Shown piece by piece: positions 40,951-49,510 of a stretch of DNA of 54,461 nucleotides. The notes under the pieces are model-generated. The model saw only the letters and a program-made list of their open reading frames with translations. It searched no databases and was not told the origin of the DNA. This DNA comes from a bacterium (GTDB taxonomy: Bacteria; Bacillota_I; Bacilli_A; RF39; UBA660), in NCBI GenBank assembly GCA_019423565.1, contig JAHZBE010000011.1, positions 1-54,461 on the forward strand, read 5' to 3'. A program made the translations under genes and the position numbers. The stretch's first letter is position 1, and each line of letters opens with the position of its first letter.

Positions 40951-42489
40951 ATGGATACATTAAAAAAAAATATAAATAATAAATACTTAACTTTTAATTA
41001 TCATACTCATACATTTAGAACTGGTCATGGAGAGTATTGTACTGATGAAGAAATGCTTATGGCAGCTAAACAAAATGGTATTACTTCACTTGGATTTAGT
41101 GAACATATACCCAATCCAAATTTAATATTACCAGATGAAGACCACAGAATGCTAAATAGCGAAGTTAGTGGATACATAGGATCAATAAATAAAATGAAAC
41201 AAGAGCATCCTGAGATGACTATACTTTCTGGATTTGAGGCAGAATTTGATCCAATGAGAGAGGCATATTTAGGCGAAATGCGAGATAAAGTAGATTATAT
41301 GATACTAGGTCAACATTTTGTTCCAAGAGGATTAAATCAAAGTGTTGGTACTGCTAATCCTAATTACCCAATAGAATATGCTAATATGGTTGCAAAAGCA
41401 ATAGATAGTGGATTATTTGATATAGTTGTTCATCCAGATATATTTATGCAATATCGAGATACAATGCAAAGTGATGCTGCTAAAAAGTTATTTGATGAAA
41501 ATAGTGTTTTAGCGAGTCAAATAATTTGTGAAAAAGCGAAAGATATGGGAATACCTATTGAAATTAATTTAAGCCCTGCAGAAAACGATAGAATGCTTTC
41601 AGATGGACATCTTGCTTACCCTCATCCAACTTTTTGGACGATTGCTAGTGAAATTGATGGACTACAAGTATTACAAGGTGTGGATGCTCATGATTTAAGT
41701 GCTTTTAAAAATATTCCACAAGCAGAACAACTTATAGGCAATATAGAACAAATGGTAAGTGATAAATTAATTCAAGACAGTTATAATCCAGTCATAGCAA
41801 GACAGAATAATTCAAAATTACAAGAAGCATATAGAAAGCATCAAGAAAATGTTCTAACATTTGAAACACATCTGATTAGTCAAATTGTTAATGGTACATT
41901 AGCAAGTGTTGAAGATGACCTTGATTCAGAAAGTTTGATAATTGCAATTGGTACTTCTTTAAATGGAATTATGCAAAGTTGTATTGATGAAGCTGATAAA
42001 AAAGATAAAACAACTGTTGAGGAAATTTCAACAATTATTAATTCTCAAGATTTATCATCTAAAGATAAAAAAGGAAAATTAGAAAGAAAAAGACAAGTTT
42101 TAAATGAAACAAATAAAGTTTTAGCCAATCAACAAGTAGCAATAGAAAATGCAAAAAATAATGTTGTAAATGCCATGAATATAGGTTGTGAGTCTAAGTA
42201 TGAATATTCAAATATGGTTACTCAAATGACACAACAACAATCAACAAAAAAAGAATTGCAAAAGCAAAGAATTGAAGAACATATTACAAGTTTTCAATAT
42301 TCAAAAACTGGCGAAAAAACATATTCTCAGGGTATGGGACAAAAAAAGCAATTAAAACAACAAAATAATAATCACAATTCATCCAGTGGTTTTGCAGATG
42401 CTTTGTTACTTACTTTAATTGTTACATTTGTTATAGGTATGGTAGTTGGGATTGGCTATATGTTATATAAAATTAGTATAGGAGGTTAA
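40951..42489 (+). CDS. PHP-domain phosphoesterase with C-terminal coiled coil and membrane anchor
   Basis: 512 aa. Residues ~12-260 form a PHP (histidinol-phosphatase-like) TIM-barrel with metal ligands H18 and H20 (HTH), E51-H52, E98, H122, H161, E204, D245 and H247, so it should be an active phosphoesterase. Residues ~290-465 are Gln/Lys/Asn-rich helices, probably a coiled coil. A single membrane helix (about 485-507, LLLTLIVTFVIGMVVGIGYM) ends the protein, anchoring it with the enzyme in the cytoplasm. PHP fused to a tail anchor is unusual. GAGGTG lies 4 bp before ATG 40951. Two more genes follow at 2- and 4-bp gaps. Confidence 0.8.
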   Translation: MDTLKKNINNKYLTFNYHTHTFRTGHGEYCTDEEMLMAAKQNGITSLGFSEHIPNPNLILPDEDHRMLNSEVSGYIGSINKMKQEHPEMTILSGFEAEFDPMREAYLGEMRDKVDYMILGQHFVPRGLNQSVGTANPNYPIEYANMVAKAIDSGLFDIVVHPDIFMQYRDTMQSDAAKKLFDENSVLASQIICEKAKDMGIPIEINLSPAENDRMLSDGHLAYPHPTFWTIASEIDGLQVLQGVDAHDLSAFKNIPQAEQLIGNIEQMVSDKLIQDSYNPVIARQNNSKLQEAYRKHQENVLTFETHLISQIVNGTLASVEDDLDSESLIIAIGTSLNGIMQSCIDEADKKDKTTVEEISTIINSQDLSSKDKKGKLERKRQVLNETNKVLANQQVAIENAKNNVVNAMNIGCESKYEYSNMVTQMTQQQSTKKELQKQRIEEHITSFQYSKTGEKTYSQGMGQKKQLKQQNNNHNSSSGFADALLLTLIVTFVIGMVVGIGYMLYKISIGG

Positions 42490-42491
42490 AA

Positions 42492-42719
42492 ATGGATAAT
42501 AATTTGAATATAAATGATTTAAATAATACACAACAACCTAATATGGATGTGGAACAATTAAAAAAATCGGAGCAATCAGAACTAACTAATCAAATTACTT
42601 CTGAAGAAGCACAATATAGGTATTTAAAAGAATTAAATAAAAAAATAACATTATTCAAAAAACAAAGTGACCAATCTAGAAAAAAGGATGAAGAAACTGA
42701 ACAAACAATGAGGTGGTAA
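42492..42719 (+). CDS. uncharacterised 75-aa charged protein
   Basis: Hydrophilic; an Asn-rich N-terminus (MDNNLNINDLNNTQQPNMD) is followed by a charged helix (about 25-70) ending KKDEETEQTMRW. GGAGG precedes the ATG, which is 2 bp after the PHP gene stop; the giant gene starts 4 bp downstream. Probably an adaptor or partner in the same complex. No family recognised. Confidence 0.6.
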   Translation: MDNNLNINDLNNTQQPNMDVEQLKKSEQSELTNQITSEEAQYRYLKELNKKITLFKKQSDQSRKKDEETEQTMRW

Positions 42720-42723
42720 AAAA

Positions 42724-45700
42724 ATGAGTCCTAATGAAATTAAATATTCTATTGATAATCAAGAAAAAATTTATGCAGAACTTGAAAAAATAATAGAAAG
42801 TTTACCTGAAGAATTATCTAAAAGATGTGTTGAATTGATTGGAGATGGTAATATTGAGGAGATGTATAATATTATTAATAGTATTTCTCCAAATAGTAAT
42901 ATAACATTATCATCATTAAAATTATTAAAATTCTTACAAAATGCTGGATTAAAAGATAAATTATTTTCTAATGAAGAATATACAGGTATTATAAAAGGTA
43001 TTGTTGATATGTATGGTGATAGATTGTCAGAAATAATGGATACTAATTCTATAAATTTTAATATAAATGATTTAGATTGCTTATTATCTTTAGATGATCC
43101 AAAATACTCTGAAGTTTATAAATCAATTCTTATAAACAAATTAGCATTAGCATCTGTTTCTTCTACACAAGATGTAATAGAAGTTTTAAAAAATTCTAAT
43201 ACTAGTGTTGTAAGTGAAGAATTAATAATTAACTTTTTAGAAAACTATAATTATTATATAATTGGTAGTGATGTTAGAGAAATTTTAAAAACATTACCTA
43301 GTTCTATATTACAAGATGGAATTATTGCAAAAACAATGGTAGGAAAAATAAATTATATACTTGGTGGCGATGAAAAAATACTTGATTATATACCATCAAG
43401 TGCATATAATCCGGAGTTTGTTAAAGAAATATTAGATAAATCAAAATATAATTTTAAAAAAGTATTTGAACATATTCCTACAGAACTAAGAACAAGAAAA
43501 ATTTGGGAAAGAGCGTGTAATACAGATGCAGATTATCTCAATCAACTACCTGATAATAATATTGATCCTAGTATTTCACAAGAAGAGTACACTTCTTGGG
43601 TTGAAAATTTAATAACTAGAACAATTACTAAAAATCCAGAAAATGCTATATATGCTTTTTCTAATTTAGATGATTCAAAAAAAACTACTAGAATATGTCA
43701 AAAAATTGCAGAATCAAATTCTATTCCTGAAGATAGCTACAGCTACCATTCTTTTATTTCAAATGTTCCAATAAATAGTAGAACAACAAAATTATATGAA
43801 ACATTAGTATTAAAAGTGCCTGGAGTATTGGAAGATATACCATTAGAATCATTTTCACCTTATATTAGTAATGAACAATATAATAAATGGTATGAAAATC
43901 TAATATCAAATGTAATTGCCAACGTTCAAGATATGGATGCACTTTACAAATCTATTCCAAGAAAAAAAATTAACGAAAGAATTTGGAACGAATTCTTAGA
44001 TAAATGTATAGCAGAAAATGTTGATAGAAGTCGTGCATCTTTGTCAAGGGTAAATTTTGAACATTTAACTCCACAAATGGTAGAAAGAGCCATGAAAGAT
44101 ATTAGTGTTACAGAGTTATTCAATGTTCCATGCATAGATCAAAATTTAGAAGATTTATCTGGGGTTAGAAAAGAAATATATGCAAAGTGGCAAGCATCTT
44201 TTACAGAAGAACAGAAACAAGCATATAGGACTTGGTATGAGAAAACATGGATTAAATTTGTAACTGAAAATCAAGCCCCTGAAGCACTTTATTCAAATGT
44301 TCCAAAAGAAGCAATTACTACTGATATGAATAAGGCTTGTATAGATGTGAATTTTACTTCTATTGAAAAAATGCCAATTCCAGAAAATCCAGAGCAATTG
44401 CATAAATATCAACAAATGTTAATTTATGCTTTAGGTAAAATTCCTGCAATTGATTATAAAGATTATGATACCACTTTCAGATATGGCAATATAGATATAT
44501 TTAAAAATATATCAAAAGAATTTATTAGTGAAGAAGTTGTAAGACAAGCAATAGAAAAAAATATAATTTATTTGATTTATGCTGATCCTACTGCTGAAAA
44601 TTTTAAAGAATTAATTGATATAGCATTTAAAAATAAATTAGCAAGTATGGGTAGAACTGAATTAACTGAACAAGAAAAAGAATTAATGACTAGGTTTGCA
44701 TTGAATAATTCTGATTTATTTAAAACATTAGATTTAAAAATATTAAATCCTGAAATTGTTAGTATTTTAGGAGAATCGAGTTTAGAAAGAATAGTAAGAT
44801 ATAGTGATGTAGTTGATCCAATAATAGAACTTTCAGAAAATAAAGATGAATTAAAAGTTTTTAGCTTTGCTTTAGAAAACTTAAAAATGGATAATACATT
44901 TGTTGAGCCACTTATTGAAGATTTACGTGATAAAATTCATTGTTATAATGATGAAAGAAAGAAAAATAGTAATTCAAAATTTTTAAGGCTAATATCTCAA
45001 AGAATTGATAAAAAAGAATTAGCATTTACTGATTATGAAAAAGCAATTATTACTTATCTAACCTTAAATCCTCAAGAAAATACAAAAATTTCGAGTTATG
45101 ATGATGTTTTAAATTTTGTTAAAAATAAAAATATAGAATTAGAAAATATTGTTAATAATAATGATTCTACATTGTTGGATGTTAAAAATGCCTATTTAGA
45201 GAGAATAATTGGTTTAAAATATAATGATGTTGTTAACTTGGTAAAAATGTATGGAAATGACTCAGAGCAATTATTATTAAATTACAAAAATATTGATTCA
45301 GATTCTTTTGAAAAATTAAGTGAAAAAGAATCACTTGAAATAATTATAAAATTGAAATCTTTTATTGAAACTCAAGATATAAATACTATTAAAAGTGATT
45401 TTCAAAAATTAATTGACCAAGAACAAAACGAAGAATCATATATAAAATATCAAAAGTCATTTGTTCTTGAGAATTCTTTGAGAAGGGCATATGGAAGGGA
45501 AATAGTTAATTCACTATCAAAAAATATAGATTTATTAAAGGAACAAGAATTTGAATTTGAAGGTGAAAAGTATTTTGTGAGAAAAGTTAATGGTGAATTT
45601 AATAGAATGGTAAGTTTACAAAATGCATATAGAAAATCTTCTGTTAATGATGGTGATATGTATGACAGGTGGAATACAAGTGAAATGGCAAATAATCATG

Positions 45701-47655
45701 CTTTATGTTATAGTTTTATTAATCAATCAAATCCAGGAACTGCAATGATAAATGGTAAAAATGGTATTATCATTTCAATAAATAGATTTAGTCCTGAATC
45801 TTTATCTGCAGAAGCACCTTATGATTTATGTTCGGATAATAGGAAAAATAAAATATATACTGGTAGACAACAGAGATATTTTTCTTCAAACAATATGCCC
45901 AATCAAACAAGAGGAATTTATTCGGAATACGATATTGAAATAGAAGACATTTTATCGAACAATGATAAATATCAAAAAATACAACCTGCATCTATTATTT
46001 GCTTTGAAAAAGTAGATGATGATAGTATTAGAGCTGCTATTGAATTAGGAAAAAAAATTGGACATCCAGTGCCTATTGAAATAATTGATAGACGTGAATT
46101 AGCCCAAAAAGAAATGTCACAAATTTTAGATGATTTTACTAAATTTAAATCAGCTAAAGAAATGAATTCAAATTTGGTTGAAGATATAATTACAAGATTT
46201 AATAATGTTAGGAATGCACATAGGTTTTCTGATTTATCCGATGAATTATTGGGTGAAAGTGATGATAAAATAAATAATGATGCTCCATTTAATAAAACTC
46301 ATTTAAATCAGTTATTAATGGAATGTCTTGGTTCAATTGAACAAAAAATTCGAAATGGTTCAGTTTCTGAAGGCTTAGAATCACTTGAAAATATTAAAAT
46401 AATAATATCTAATGAAAGAAAAAAATCATATTTAATGCCTACTATGGACTTAAAACAAGAGTGGTCAGGTATAGATATGGATATAGATTATACTATAGAT
46501 GAATTACAGAGAACTTATGGTCAAATTAAAGTTAATCCAATAAATGAAATAAAAACATTGAATGCTTTACCAATATTAAAAAGAGAGAATTTATCAACAA
46601 TAACATTTGATAATTTAGCTCACTACAATGAAATACCTAGTCAATTTCCCGCTGAGGAAATAATTAAATTTATTGATCCAGAAAAAATTGAAGATGCAGT
46701 TATAGATGTTAATTCAAAAGGATTTTATCAAAAAAACAAATCATTTGATTTAGAACATATTTCCCGTGTAGTTATGTATAGTGATGTTATTGCAAAAATG
46801 GAAGATTTTAATGAATCAGAGAAAAATTTATTGATTGAATCAGCAAAATATTATTCATGTGGGAGACAATTATATGTTAATGAAAAATATGAGCAGTATA
46901 GTGCAAAGTTAGCAGGTAAAAATCTTCAAGATAAAATTAATGATGAGGATATAAGAATTATACAATCAGTAATAGAATTGCAAAGTTATGAACATAGTTC
47001 ATATGCAAAGGATATATCAGAAACTAAAAAAAGCAAGAAACTTTCAGAACTTTGCACCAAATATAACATTTCAAATGAAAGAATAGAGCTTGTAAGTAAA
47101 TTATCTGATTGTCTGCATGATTCAGTTATATTAGATAAATCAAGATTTATATATAAAGCGAATAATTTAGTAGATCAAGAATTAGATGTAAATAATTTAA
47201 AATTGGAATCTTCAAAAAAAATGATTGGGTTTAGTTGTTCTCTTCAAGAATATTTGGCACAACAAGAATTAGATAAATTATCTTCTATTGTGAAAATTAA
47301 TTTTGATAATAACACTAATAAAGAAATTATGGATATATTTTTTACTAGGCACACAGAGAAAGCAGGTATAAAGGTAAAACCAGATAAAATTGTACAATCT
47401 TCCATCGTAAAACTTGAATATATTAAAGAAAAATATCCAGAAATTTTTATTGAAGAGTATAAAACGGGAAAAAAATTAGAAGATAAACAGCAACTGGAAG
47501 AACAAAGACGCAATTTGAGAAGAAAACAATTTGATAAAAAAATACAAGAAATTGGATTAAATAAAGAAAAAACTTTGGATTTAAACGATTTATTTGTTCA
47601 ACAGAAAATGATGGAGCGAGTCGAAAACAGTACTTTATCTACAATGCATAATTAA
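42724..47655 (+). CDS. giant 1643-aa protein: helical solenoid, uncharacterised domain, degenerate HD domain
   Basis: No signal or membrane segment. Residues ~1-720 are a repeated helical solenoid with units of ~50-90 aa that contain phrases such as DYIPSSAYNPEFVKE, EHIPTELRTRKIWERA, SNVPINSRTTKLYE and KSIPRKKINERIWNE; this resembles DUF4116-type repeats. Residues ~930-1130 form a separate module (NQTRGIYSEYDIEIEDIL, then KIQPASIICFE and PVPIEIIDRREL), a pattern I recall from other large uncharacterised gut-Bacillota proteins. Residues ~1330-1480 fit an HD-hydrolase fold, but the metal pair of the expected YHDIGR reads YYSCGR. The ribosome site GAGGTGG lies 6 bp upstream. Function unknown; a scaffold or sensor for the PHP enzyme is a guess. 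Confidence 0.75.
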   Translation: MSPNEIKYSIDNQEKIYAELEKIIESLPEELSKRCVELIGDGNIEEMYNIINSISPNSNITLSSLKLLKFLQNAGLKDKLFSNEEYTGIIKGIVDMYGDRLSEIMDTNSINFNINDLDCLLSLDDPKYSEVYKSILINKLALASVSSTQDVIEVLKNSNTSVVSEELIINFLENYNYYIIGSDVREILKTLPSSILQDGIIAKTMVGKINYILGGDEKILDYIPSSAYNPEFVKEILDKSKYNFKKVFEHIPTELRTRKIWERACNTDADYLNQLPDNNIDPSISQEEYTSWVENLITRTITKNPENAIYAFSNLDDSKKTTRICQKIAESNSIPEDSYSYHSFISNVPINSRTTKLYETLVLKVPGVLEDIPLESFSPYISNEQYNKWYENLISNVIANVQDMDALYKSIPRKKINERIWNEFLDKCIAENVDRSRASLSRVNFEHLTPQMVERAMKDISVTELFNVPCIDQNLEDLSGVRKEIYAKWQASFTEEQKQAYRTWYEKTWIKFVTENQAPEALYSNVPKEAITTDMNKACIDVNFTSIEKMPIPENPEQLHKYQQMLIYALGKIPAIDYKDYDTTFRYGNIDIFKNISKEFISEEVVRQAIEKNIIYLIYADPTAENFKELIDIAFKNKLASMGRTELTEQEKELMTRFALNNSDLFKTLDLKILNPEIVSILGESSLERIVRYSDVVDPIIELSENKDELKVFSFALENLKMDNTFVEPLIEDLRDKIHCYNDERKKNSNSKFLRLISQRIDKKELAFTDYEKAIITYLTLNPQENTKISSYDDVLNFVKNKNIELENIVNNNDSTLLDVKNAYLERIIGLKYNDVVNLVKMYGNDSEQLLLNYKNIDSDSFEKLSEKESLEIIIKLKSFIETQDINTIKSDFQKLIDQEQNEESYIKYQKSFVLENSLRRAYGREIVNSLSKNIDLLKEQEFEFEGEKYFVRKVNGEFNRMVSLQNAYRKSSVNDGDMYDRWNTSEMANNHALCYSFINQSNPGTAMINGKNGIIISINRFSPESLSAEAPYDLCSDNRKNKIYTGRQQRYFSSNNMPNQTRGIYSEYDIEIEDILSNNDKYQKIQPASIICFEKVDDDSIRAAIELGKKIGHPVPIEIIDRRELAQKEMSQILDDFTKFKSAKEMNSNLVEDIITRFNNVRNAHRFSDLSDELLGESDDKINNDAPFNKTHLNQLLMECLGSIEQKIRNGSVSEGLESLENIKIIISNERKKSYLMPTMDLKQEWSGIDMDIDYTIDELQRTYGQIKVNPINEIKTLNALPILKRENLSTITFDNLAHYNEIPSQFPAEEIIKFIDPEKIEDAVIDVNSKGFYQKNKSFDLEHISRVVMYSDVIAKMEDFNESEKNLLIESAKYYSCGRQLYVNEKYEQYSAKLAGKNLQDKINDEDIRIIQSVIELQSYEHSSYAKDISETKKSKKLSELCTKYNISNERIELVSKLSDCLHDSVILDKSRFIYKANNLVDQELDVNNLKLESSKKMIGFSCSLQEYLAQQELDKLSSIVKINFDNNTNKEIMDIFFTRHTEKAGIKVKPDKIVQSSIVKLEYIKEKYPEIFIEEYKTGKKLEDKQQLEEQRRNLRRKQFDKKIQEIGLNKEKTLDLNDLFVQQKMMERVENSTLSTMHN

Positions 47656-47892
47656 TGAATATGCAAATTTGGATATAAAAAATAATGTGGGTTTATTTTC
47701 TTATATTGAAACTATCAAGCATATTATTTACATTAATTAATTTTTGAATAAAAATTAGGCTCAACTCGCCCAGGGTGTTGCTTTTATTAAAAATAAAGCA
47801 TATGTGTTTTATATAAAATATAGGTAAACACCAACGAGCAACACTTTAGACGAGTTGAGCCAAAAATTATGATAAAATAAGGAGTATAAGTT
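47656..47892 (+). other. 237-bp spacer holding a MITE and the NUDIX leader
   Basis: The only structure seen is the 104-bp inverted-repeat element at 47758-47861; the first 100 bp are plain AT-rich sequence. The NUDIX ribosome site (AAGGAG) lies at its end. Confidence 0.6.
47758..47861. mobile_element. 104-bp MITE-like inverted-repeat element with 8-bp target duplication
   Basis: Terminal arms GGCTCAACTCG (47758-47768) and CGAGTTGAGCC (47851-47861) are perfect complements, with a second inner pair GTGTTGCT/AGCAACAC (47775-47782, 47837-47844). The element is flanked directly by AAAAATTA on both sides (47750-47757 and 47862-47869). No coding frame. The structure implies mobilisation in trans by a transposase that makes 8-bp duplications, different from the local IS. 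Confidence 0.85.
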
Positions 47893-48357
47893 ATGGATAT
47901 AAAATATATTAATAATAATTTTCAATTTATATATAGAGTATCATCAATTATTTATAATAATGCTAAAACAAAAATACTATTATTTTATGGGAATGATAGA
48001 GATTTTTATATGTTACCTGGTGGCAAAGTACATGAACTTGAAGATAGTTTATCTGCAATCAAAAGAGAAATTAAAGAAGAATTAGATTATAACAACTTAA
48101 ATTTTAGATTAATTTCTATTAGTGAAGAGTTTGCTAAAGCTAAAGGTTATAGTAATCATCAGATAAATTTAATATATGAATGTATTTATAATGGAAAAAT
48201 AATAAATGAATCATTTAAAAGTAAGGAATCTGATTGGATAAATTTTAAATGGGTAAATATAAATGAAATAGATAAATTAAATATTTACCCTAAAGATATA
48301 AATAAAATAATAAATAGTAATAATATAGTACATTTGATAAGTAATAATTTGAAATGA
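47893..48357 (+). CDS. NUDIX hydrolase (island copy)
   Basis: 154 aa. The Nudix box GGKVHELEDSLSAIKREIKEEL keeps both metal-binding Glu residues (REIKEE). The N-terminus (FIYRVSSIIYNNAKTKILLFYG) and the C-terminal KWVNINEIDKLNIYPKDI resemble the NUDIX protein at 28467, so the two are paralogues. AAGGAG precedes the ATG. It stops with TGA, followed two codons later by TAA. The broken YdcF-like gene starts 13 bp downstream. Confidence 0.85.
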   Translation: MDIKYINNNFQFIYRVSSIIYNNAKTKILLFYGNDRDFYMLPGGKVHELEDSLSAIKREIKEELDYNNLNFRLISISEEFAKAKGYSNHQINLIYECIYNGKIINESFKSKESDWINFKWVNINEIDKLNIYPKDINKIINSNNIVHLISNNLK

Positions 48358-48370
48358 TGGTAAGAATTAT

Positions 48371-48945
48371 ATGAATAAAACAATTATAAATTCAATAACA
48401 GATTTTATTTTTATTGGAAAAGAATTTAATGAACTTGAACATTATGATTTGCTTATTATAAATGCTGATTGGGCAGAAAAAAACTTGCAGATGATATGAA
48501 AAAAATGTATGACCAAAATATAATAGATGATAACACTAAATTTGTTATATGTGGTAGTCATAATAATCCTAATAATACTGAAAAAAGAGATAGTGCAGAG
48601 ATATTAATTAATTATTTGAAAGAATTAGGTTTTAAAAATAAAATTATTATTGATAAAAAATATATTACTAATCCAGAAATACTCAAACACATAACTGAAT
48701 TAGTTGATATAAACAAATACAATAGAATACTTAGAATTGCAAAAGATTTTGTTGCAAGAAGATGGTATATGAATGCTTTAAAATATAGTTTTCCAATAGA
48801 AAAATGTGATTTTTATGGTATAGCGGATGAAAGAAATATTGGAAAAGAAACATGGTATTTATCTGATGTTGGGATTAAACAAGTAATGAAAGAGTTTATA
48901 AATATTGGAATACAAACTCTAGAAGGTGAATTAAAAATTAAATAA
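48371..48945 (+). pseudogene. YdcF/DUF218-family protein, frameshifted
   Basis: The first frame gives MNKTIINSITDFIFIGKEFN, then ELEHYDLLIINADWAEK, and stops at TGA after a seven-A run (about 48479-48485). In the next frame the protein continues: KKLADDMKKMYDQ, FVICGSHNNPNNTEKRDSAE, and later RILRIAKDFVARRWYMNALK to TAA 48945. One extra A in the run restores a complete ~190-aa DUF218 (YdcF/SanA-like) protein. Slippage, recent mutation or sequencing error are all possible. Confidence 0.75.
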
Positions 48946-49035
48946 TTAATAAATAAAACTGGGAAAATGACAAAAATTGAAAAATTTTGAAAAAATTATT
49001 TCATAAAAGTTAAAATTGTGTTATATTGTATATGC

Positions 49036-49142
49036 AATAGGGAAAGTATATCTTTTCGTTTAGTGTGTCATAGTTGTAAATAACTATATCTGTGGCACCA
49101 ATTTGAATATTAAGAAATCAATCGATATAGGTTGATTTTTTT
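49036..49142 (+). ncRNA. candidate small RNA / leader with terminator
   Basis: TATATT (49022-49027) could be a -10 box; about 105 nt later an intrinsic terminator AAATCAATC/GGTTGATTT (49115-49138), loop GATATA, T7, closes the unit. Between them ATAGTT/AACTAT forms a hairpin within a weaker GTG..CAC helix (about 49058-49099). No reading frame. No class recognised. The terminator is followed directly by the IS remnant, so any gene it once controlled may have been replaced. Confidence 0.45.
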
Positions 49143-49168
49143 ATTTGCAAAAATGATATAATTAAAGG

Positions 49169-49254
49169 GGTTAAAATAGAAATTTTTTCTCGCAATTTAA
49201 TTTTATTATATTTTTTTCTAAAAGAAAAGAGTATTGAACTTTGTCAACACTCTG
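49169..49254 (-). mobile_element. 86-bp solitary IS left end, inverted (right border of the island)
   Basis: The reverse complement of 49169-49254 aligns with the first 85 bp of the IS (38921-39005): identical through CAGAGTGTTGACAAAGTTCA, similar CTCTTTTCTTTT, and again GAGAAA(A)AATTTCTATTTTAACC. Beyond that there is no similarity. It is the stump of a second, related IS copy in inverted orientation. Confidence 0.85.
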
Positions 49255-49272
49255 CAGCAAATATATTTGCTT
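49255..49272 (+). repeat. 18-bp direct repeat, right copy
   Basis: CAGCAAATATATTTGCTT, the same as 38903-38920, abutting the inverted IS end. Confidence 0.9.
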
Positions 49273-49494
49273 ATTCTTTTGGGATAATTATGTCACTTGT
49301 ATTTTTTTTGGAATGTGTTTATCTATGGAAGCAATAGGTAATAATGTTATTTTAGGAATAATAATAGGTATTATTGGAATAATTGGAGTAGGATTAAATT
49401 ATCAATTTATAAAAATATATTAGAAGAATCTAAAAAGAAATATTCATATGATATAATTACACTTGCAAATCAAATGACAAATGAAAATAAATAA
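49255..49494 (+). pseudogene. 3' half of the split small membrane-protein gene
   Basis: It starts inside the direct repeat (SANIFA) and continues YSFGIIMSLVFF. A run of eight T shifts the frame before GMCLSMEAIGNNVILGIIIG and IIGIIGVGLNYQFIKIY. A second shift leads to LEESKKKYSYDIITLANQMT, then NENK and TAA 49494. Fused to the 38797-38920 half this gives a complete two-helix protein of about 115 aa. The extra frameshifts show decay after disruption. Confidence 0.8.
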
Positions 49495-49510
49495 TAAAGG
49501 AGGCGGTACT

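Larger units (their letters stand above)
38921..49254 (+). mobile_element. 10.3-kb composite-transposon-like island
   Basis: Both outer borders are the same IS end (CAGAGTGTTGACAAAG) in opposite orientation, and each is flanked by the same 18-bp sequence. Removing 38921-49254 plus one repeat restores the reading order of the split gene. Cargo: a complete IS1182-type element at the left, a coiled-coil gene, the PHP/75-aa/giant operon, a MITE, a NUDIX gene, a broken YdcF-like gene and a small RNA candidate; at the right only an 86-bp IS end remains. The borders are seen; movement as a unit is inferred. Confidence 0.8.
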
